This document shows, piece by piece, positions 6,221 to 10,236 of a DNA stretch of 10,236 nucleotides. How positions within the stretch are numbered: position 1 is the stretch's first letter; every line of letters starts with the position of its first letter. The notes below the pieces were generated by a model. The model ran no database searches, was not told the DNA's origin, and worked only from the letters and a program-made list of their open reading frames with translations. The stretch covers positions 1 through 10,236 of the forward strand of contig DASYDR010000195.1 of NCBI GenBank assembly GCA_036499545.1. The letters run 5' to 3'. The stretch comes from Plastoroseomonas sp036499545 (GTDB lineage: Bacteria > Pseudomonadota > Alphaproteobacteria > Acetobacterales > Acetobacteraceae). The position numbers and the translations under genes were made by a program.

Positions 6221-7831
6221 CTACCCTTCGGGGATGAGCACGGCGCCGTTCCGCCGCGGATCGGCCGCGCCGCTCAACTGGCCCGATCGCGGATCGCGCC
6301 CGATCGCCTGCATGCCGCCGACGCGCATGGTGAAGGGCCTGGGGAAGTGCCGGGCGTCGTGCCCCTTGTCGCGCAGCGCCGACAGCACCCCGGCCGCCAC
6401 GCGGTTCTCGATTTCGACCAGCCTGCCATCCCAGAGCCGGGCGCGCGGCGCATCGATCGCCGCCTGCAGGCCGAGCCCGAAATCCAGATGGCTGACCATC
6501 GCCTGCGCCTGGGTCTGCAGGATGCCGTAGCTCCCCGGCGTTCCGAGCGCGAGGCAGGGCTCGCCATCCCTGGTCGAGATGCTCGGCGACATGCACATCG
6601 CGAGGGACTGGCCAGGCTCGGCGCGGTTCGGGCTGCCCGGCTGCACATCCGCCCAGTACAGGAAATTATTCAGCAGCACGCCGGTGCCCGGAATGGCGAC
6701 GCCGCTGCCGAAGACCGAGCCGAGGCTCTGCGTGATGCAGACCAGGTTGCCGTCGCGATCGGCGATCGAGAAGGAGGTGGTGTGCCCCGGATCCTCGCCG
6801 GGCGGCGGCTCGCTCGTCCATTGTTCGGTCGGGCCTTCGATGCCGCCGCCGGCCCGCAGGCGGTCGCGCAGCACCGCGACGGCGTCGTCGGAGAGGATGG
6901 CGCGCAGCCGCGCCGCGTCCGGCCGGTTATCCGCGATGCGCACGCCGGCGGCCATGCGAATGGCACGGATGACAAGGTCGAGGTGCCCGGCCGAGAGCGG
7001 TTCCAGCGCGCCCAGGTCGAAGCCTTCGAGCAGGCGCAGGGTCAGCAGGAACTGGAAACCCTCGGAGGGCGGCGGCGGCACATGGATGCGCAGGCCGCGA
7101 TACAGGGCGGATAGCGGCTCGCGCCATACCGGCGACACCGCGGCCAGGTCATCGCGGGTCAGCGTGCCGCCATGCTCCGCCAGGAAGGCGACGACGCGCT
7201 CGCCCAGCGCGCCCTTGTACAGCACATCGGCGCCGCCTTCCGCGATCTCCCGCAGCGTGGCGGCCAGCAGCGGCGCGCGCGCCTGATCGCCGGCACGGAG
7301 CGAGGTGTGGAAAGGAAACGCCGCCGCGAACGCCGCGCCGGTCCCGGCGGCGGCGGCGTGGCCAGGGCCGAAGCCCGTCACCTCCTCGATGCCGAAGGCG
7401 GAGAATTCGAATCCCTGGTCGGCGAGCGCGATGGCCGGCGCGATCACCTGGCGCAGCGGCAGCCGCCCATAGGTCCGGTGCAGCTCGCACCAGCCGGCGA
7501 GGTTGCCCGGGCTCGCCACCGCGGCCGGCCCCGAAAGCAGTTCCTCGCGGGAGCGGAAACGGCCGGCGGGAAACGACCGCGGGATCGGCGGCACGAAGTC
7601 CAGCACCCGGACCCGCGCTTCCGCCGCGACCCACATGGTCGCGAAACCCATGCCGGCCAGGCCGGACATATAGGGCTCGACCACGTTCAGCGCCGTGGCG
7701 ACGGCCACGGCCGCGTCGAAGGCGCTGCCTCCGGCTTCCAGGATCTCGCACCCCGCTTGCGACGCGCGCGGGTGCGCGCTCGCCACCATGCCGGAGCGGA
7801 CTGTTTCCGTCGCGGATACCGCGTGCACCAT
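6221..7831 (-). CDS. Gamma-glutamyltransferase family Ntn-hydrolase (divergent substrate site)
   Basis: Predicted self-processing N-terminal-nucleophile hydrolase of 536 residues, the full length of the GGT family. The large-subunit part has SQAGCEILEAGGSAFDAAVA (24-43) and EPYMSGLAGMGF (52-63). The cleavage/nucleophile site is GHTTSFSIADRDGN (349-362), so T351 should become the N-terminus of the small subunit. GTGVLLNN (382-389), MSPSI (414-418) and LGTPGSYG (429-436) follow the family order. Aligned to E. coli GGT, substrate residues are changed: R114 to V80, N411 to G371, Q430 to F390, D433 to W393, S462/S463 to M412/C413. True gamma-glutamyl transfer is therefore doubtful; it may cut another amide. 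No signal peptide is seen, so it is probably cytoplasmic, unlike periplasmic GGT. Start supported by GAGGGAGGG 6 bases upstream. It lies 86 bases behind the MFS gene on the same strand, likely one operon. Confidence 0.92.
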   Translation of the reverse strand: MVHAVSATETVRSGMVASAHPRASQAGCEILEAGGSAFDAAVAVATALNVVEPYMSGLAGMGFATMWVAAEARVRVLDFVPPIPRSFPAGRFRSREELLSGPAAVASPGNLAGWCELHRTYGRLPLRQVIAPAIALADQGFEFSAFGIEEVTGFGPGHAAAAGTGAAFAAAFPFHTSLRAGDQARAPLLAATLREIAEGGADVLYKGALGERVVAFLAEHGGTLTRDDLAAVSPVWREPLSALYRGLRIHVPPPPSEGFQFLLTLRLLEGFDLGALEPLSAGHLDLVIRAIRMAAGVRIADNRPDAARLRAILSDDAVAVLRDRLRAGGGIEGPTEQWTSEPPPGEDPGHTTSFSIADRDGNLVCITQSLGSVFGSGVAIPGTGVLLNNFLYWADVQPGSPNRAEPGQSLAMCMSPSISTRDGEPCLALGTPGSYGILQTQAQAMVSHLDFGLGLQAAIDAPRARLWDGRLVEIENRVAAGVLSALRDKGHDARHFPRPFTMRVGGMQAIGRDPRSGQLSGAADPRRNGAVLIPEG

Positions 7832-7837
7832 CGAAGA

Positions 7838-7846
7838 CCCTCCCTC
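7838..7846 (-). promoter_or_regulatory. Ribosome binding site of the GGT-family gene
   Basis: The minus strand reads GAGGGAGGG, 6 bases before ATG 7831. It is strong enough for independent translation initiation within the MFS-GGT transcript. Confidence 0.7.
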
Positions 7847-7901
7847 TTTGACCGCAGGCTGCGCGATTTGGCCGCGGCCGGAAAGGGTGGGTCAGCGACC
7901 G

Positions 7902-7919
7902 GACGCCGCCAGCGGCGTC
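7902..7919 (-). repeat. 8-bp perfect inverted repeat overlapping the MFS stop codon
   Basis: On the minus strand GACGCCGC and GCGGCGTC are exact reverse complements separated by two bases, forming a GC-rich hairpin that begins inside the transporter's TGA stop. No T-tract follows, so it is not a standard terminator. It could protect or pause the transcript between the transporter and the GGT-family gene. It is short, and GC-rich DNA makes such palindromes fairly common. Confidence 0.4.
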
Positions 7920-9141
7920 AGCCCGCCACCGCGACCGGGCGGGCGCGGCGGGAGATCGCCAGCCCCAGCACCGCGACGGCCAGCGGGACGAAGGACACCC
8001 AGAGCACCATGTCCCAGCCATAGGCGGTCAGCAGCCCGCCCGATGCGAAGGATCCGCCCGCCATCGTGCCGAAGACGATGAAGTCGTTCAGCGACTGCAC
8101 CCGCGTCCGCTCCTCCGGCCGGTGGCATTCCAGCACCAGCGCCGAGGCGCCGACGAAGCCGAAATTCCAGCCGAGGCCGAGCAGCACCAGGCTGCCCCAG
8201 AAATGCCCGACATCCTGGCCGAGCAGCCCGGCCACCGCCGCGGCACCGGTCAGCGCCAGGCCGGCCGCGACCACGCGCGGCGCGCCGAAGCGGGTGATCA
8301 GCCGGCCGGTGACGAAGCTCGGCGCGTACATGGCGATGACGTGCCATTGCAGGCCGAGATTGGCCGCTTCCTGCGACAGGCCGCAGAGCCGCATGGCCAG
8401 CGGCGCCGCCGTCATCAGGAAGTTCATCAGCAGGTAGGAGACGACGCCGCAGATCACCGCGGTGATGAAGCGCGGCTGCCGCGCGATGACCGAAAGCGGC
8501 CGGCCGCCGGCCATCTCCGCCGCCGTCGGCATCGGCAGGCGCACGCCGAGCAGCACCAGGCCGCAGAGCACCGCCACCCCGGCCTGCGCCAGGTAGGTCG
8601 CGGCGAACAGGTAGGGCGGCGACAGGTCCATGGTGTGGGTGACAAGCTGCGGGCCGATCACCCCGGCGAGCACGCCGCCCGCCATGACCAGCGACAGGGC
8701 GCGCGGGCGCCGCGCCGCCGGCACGCCATCCGCCGCCGCGAAGCGGAAGGACAGCACCACCGCCGCATAGGCGCCGCCGAAGAAGGTGGCCAGGCAGAAC
8801 AGCCAGAAGGAGCCGAGCACGACGGCGAGCGCGGAGAGCAGCCCGACCAGCACGCCGCATCCGGTTCCGGCCAGGAAGGCGGCGCGCCGGCCATGGCGGC
8901 GCGCGATGGCGCCCGCCGGCAGGGTGCAGGCCGCCATGCCGACCACGAAGACGGAGATCGGCAGGGTCGCCAGCGCCTTGTCCGGCGCCAGCATGTTCCC
9001 GACGATCGCACCGGTCGCATAGACGACGGTGGAATTCGCCCCGGCCAGCGCCTGCCCGATCGCCAGCCGCGCGACATTGCCGGCGGCATGGCGGTGTTCG
9101 GCCGCGATGGCCGGCGTGGCCGCGTCTGCGGTGGATGACAT
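7918..9141 (-). CDS. MFS transporter
   Basis: Predicted 12-helix inner-membrane secondary transporter of 407 residues. Helices are visible as hydrophobic runs, for example around 25-50, 59-77 (LPISVFVVGMAACTLPAGA), 89-112 (FLAGTGCGVLVGLLSALAVV) and 114-131 (FWLFCLATFFGGAYAAVV) in the first half. A comparable set follows a hydrophilic central loop (near LPMPTAAEMAGGRPLS). The loop after helix 2, GAIARRHGRR (76-85), is the MFS motif A region. NFGFVGASALVLECHRPEER lies in the second half. Substrate and direction cannot be told. The start is supported by GAAGAGG with an 8-base spacer. Its 5' leader contains the three tandem palindromes described separately. It is divergent from an AraC gene and upstream of the GGT-family gene, so a linked role in uptake or export of that enzyme's substrate or product is plausible. 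Confidence 0.93.
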   Translation of the reverse strand: MSSTADAATPAIAAEHRHAAGNVARLAIGQALAGANSTVVYATGAIVGNMLAPDKALATLPISVFVVGMAACTLPAGAIARRHGRRAAFLAGTGCGVLVGLLSALAVVLGSFWLFCLATFFGGAYAAVVLSFRFAAADGVPAARRPRALSLVMAGGVLAGVIGPQLVTHTMDLSPPYLFAATYLAQAGVAVLCGLVLLGVRLPMPTAAEMAGGRPLSVIARQPRFITAVICGVVSYLLMNFLMTAAPLAMRLCGLSQEAANLGLQWHVIAMYAPSFVTGRLITRFGAPRVVAAGLALTGAAAVAGLLGQDVGHFWGSLVLLGLGWNFGFVGASALVLECHRPEERTRVQSLNDFIVFGTMAGGSFASGGLLTAYGWDMVLWVSFVPLAVAVLGLAISRRARPVAVAG

Positions 9142-9149
9142 CGTGATGG

Positions 9150-9156
9150 CCTCTTC
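9150..9156 (-). promoter_or_regulatory. Ribosome binding site of the MFS gene, abutting a hairpin
   Basis: The minus strand reads GAAGAGG with 8 bases to ATG 9141. The first palindrome of the tandem array ends at 9161, only four bases upstream on the transcript, so RNA structure there could affect ribosome access. Confidence 0.55.
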
Positions 9157-9160
9157 AATG

Positions 9161-9337
9161 GAGCCTCCGATTCAGACCTCCGGGCCATTCGGCCCTTCGA
9201 TCATCGGAGGCTCGTCTCAATGGAGCCTCCGATTCAGACCTCCAGGCCATTCGGCCCTCCGGTCATCGGAGGCTCGTCTCGGTGGAGCCGCCGATTCAGA
9301 CCTCCGGGCCATTCGGCCCTCCGGTCATCGGAGGCTC
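9161..9337. repeat. Three tandem 53-bp palindromes at a 62-bp period
   Basis: The units are 9161-9213, 9223-9275 and 9285-9337, separated by 9-base spacers GTCTCAATG and GTCTCGGTG. The units differ from each other at only 2-3 positions. Each has an 11-base outer stem (GAGCCTCCGAT with ATCGGAGGCTC; one G-A mismatch in unit 3), a GACC/GGTC middle stem (one mismatch in unit 1) and a GGGCC-ATTC-GGCCC inner hairpin (outermost pair lost in unit 2). The array occupies the leader between the MFS and AraC start codons. No T-tract follows, and 62 is not a multiple of three, so it is neither a plain terminator nor coding. It may be a REP/BIME-like element, a set of regulator sites or an RNA structure. 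Confidence 0.9.
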
Positions 9338-9444
9338 GTCGGTAAAGCGTGGCGCAGGTTGCGCCCGCTATAGGCGATCAGGCGCTGGCCGTCTTTCGAC
9401 CAACCGCCATATCATGTCGACCAGACGACAAGCCGAGGCCGTCC
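9338..9444. promoter_or_regulatory. Intergenic region upstream of the AraC gene
   Basis: These 107 bases between the palindrome array and the AraC start are less GC-rich than their surroundings in places (TAAAG, CTATAG, CATATCATG), which fits a promoter region. I could not fix a -35/-10 pair with confidence. GAGG at 9435-9438, 6 bases before ATG 9445, is the ribosome binding site of the AraC gene. Confidence 0.4.
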
Positions 9445-10236
9445 ATGGAGTGGGAGACGATCGCCACGCCGCCCGGGGCCATGCCGCCCCGCCCGATGAC
9501 GGTACGCGCGCAGTCCATCCCGCCGCGGCACCAGTTCCCGGACCACGCCCATGCCTGGCACCAGCTGGTCTATGCGATCACCGGGGTGCTGTCGGTCGCG
9601 GTGGAAGGCCGGTCCTTCGTCATCTCGCCGGAACAGGCGGTCTGGCTGCCGACCGGGTCGCGCCACCGGGTGGGATCGCTGCTCGGCGCCGAGTTCCGCA
9701 GCCTCTGGCTCGCCGAGGATGCCGGCGACGGCCTGCCGGCCGACCCGACGGTGTTCGGCGTCCCGCCCCTGCTGCAGGCGCTGATCGTCGAGGCCGCGGC
9801 GATCGAGGGCGAGCCGGATGCCGGGGGCTATGCCGGACGGGTCACCGCGCTGATCCTCGACCAGTTGCGGCGCGCGCGGCCGCTGCCCGGCGCGCTGCCC
9901 TGGCCGCGCGCCGGCGCCCTGGTGGCGCTGTGCCAGGCGCTCTATGCCAATCCCGCCGACCCGAAGGGGCCGGAGGCCTGGGGGCGCGACCTCGGCATGT
10001 CCGCCCGCACCCTGGCCCGCCGCTTCGAGGCGGAGCTGGGCATGAGCCTGCGGTCCTGGCGGCGGCGCCTCAGGCTGTTCAAGGCGGTGGAGCTGCTGGG
10101 CGGCGGGCTCGGCGTGACGGAAACGGCGCTGGAGCTCGGCTACGGCTCGACCTCGGCCTTCGTCTACGCTTTCCGCACCGATATGGGCCGCAGCCCGCAG
10201 CGATACATGCGCGGCCTGCGGCCCGGGGCCGATGCC
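9445..10236 (+). CDS. AraC-family transcriptional regulator with N-terminal cupin (3' end off window)
   Basis: 264 codons are open to the right edge with no stop; since relatives are about 255-275 residues, nearly the whole protein is probably present. Residues about 20-80 form the cupin sensor: H34, H36 and H39 in FPDHAHAWHQLVYAITGVL (31-49), then SPEQAVWLPTGSRHRV (61-76). The AraC DNA-binding domain is C-terminal: helix-turn-helix 1 at about 177-205 (EAWGRDLGMSARTLARRFEA) and helix-turn-helix 2 at about 224-246 (VTETALELGYGSTSAFVYAF), ending with GRSPQRYMR (248-256). The start is supported by GAGG 6 bases upstream. The layout, a short cupin-AraC protein divergent from an MFS gene, resembles E. 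coli NimR with its transporter NimT, so it is a good candidate regulator of the MFS-GGT operon. That link rests on position and architecture only. Confidence 0.9.
   Translation, partial: MEWETIATPPGAMPPRPMTVRAQSIPPRHQFPDHAHAWHQLVYAITGVLSVAVEGRSFVISPEQAVWLPTGSRHRVGSLLGAEFRSLWLAEDAGDGLPADPTVFGVPPLLQALIVEAAAIEGEPDAGGYAGRVTALILDQLRRARPLPGALPWPRAGALVALCQALYANPADPKGPEAWGRDLGMSARTLARRFEAELGMSLRSWRRRLRLFKAVELLGGGLGVTETALELGYGSTSAFVYAFRTDMGRSPQRYMRGLRPGADA

Noticed and set aside
5115..6596. 493-codon minus-strand frame across the LysR gene and the 3' end of the GGT gene
   Set aside because: Its product is His/Arg/Gly-rich without motifs, and it is antisense to a clear LysR protein. It is a shadow of GC-rich coding DNA.
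9161..9337. CRISPR array
   Set aside because: The spacers are only 9 bases and nearly identical, the units are full palindromes, and no cas gene is present.
9161..9337. Tandem intrinsic terminators
   Set aside because: The stems are strong, but no T-tract follows on either strand, and the array lies upstream of both flanking start codons rather than after a gene.

Overview
The window is about 70% GC. It reads as the chromosome of a high-GC alphaproteobacterium; the mix of genes fits Acetobacteraceae (Roseomonas-like Rhodospirillales), but that placement is an inference from composition and gene style. There are eight protein genes, two of them cut by the window edges. I see no rRNA, tRNA, insertion sequence or CRISPR array.

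Layout from left to right. Positions 1-1473 (minus) hold the N-terminal 491 residues of a secreted, repeat-rich autotransporter-type protein. It starts with GTG and has a clear signal peptide. A 242-base divergent spacer with a perfect 10-bp inverted repeat leads to a 541-residue flavin dehydrogenase (1716-3341, plus). That gene converges, with one base between the stop codons, on an acetamidase/formamidase-family hydrolase (3343-4251, minus). A divergent 142-base spacer then leads to an amidohydrolase of the Amidohydro_2/lactonase type (4394-5233, plus), which overlaps or closely precedes a GcvA-like LysR regulator (5211-6209, plus). The regulator converges on a minus-strand pair, an MFS transporter (7918-9141) followed by a gamma-glutamyltransferase-family enzyme (6221-7831). 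An AraC-type regulator (9445-10236, plus) faces away from the transporter. The 303-base region between transporter and AraC gene contains three tandem copies of a 53-bp palindrome at an exact 62-base period.

Working model (inference): the centre and right of the window form a small catabolic and uptake neighbourhood for an organic amide or amide-like compound. The MFS protein would move the compound, the Ntn-hydrolase and the acetamidase-like enzyme would cut amide bonds, and the amidohydrolase and flavin dehydrogenase would process the product. LysR and AraC proteins would control the set. The substrate is unknown. The GGT-family enzyme keeps its catalytic threonine but has lost nearly all residues that recognise gamma-glutamate in E. 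coli GGT. The flavin dehydrogenase lacks a catalytic tyrosine of true 3-ketosteroid dehydrogenases. Standard names would probably mislead for both.

The strongest unexplained structure is the tandem palindrome array at 9161-9337, which abuts the transporter's ribosome binding site. No clearly new multi-gene system is evident.
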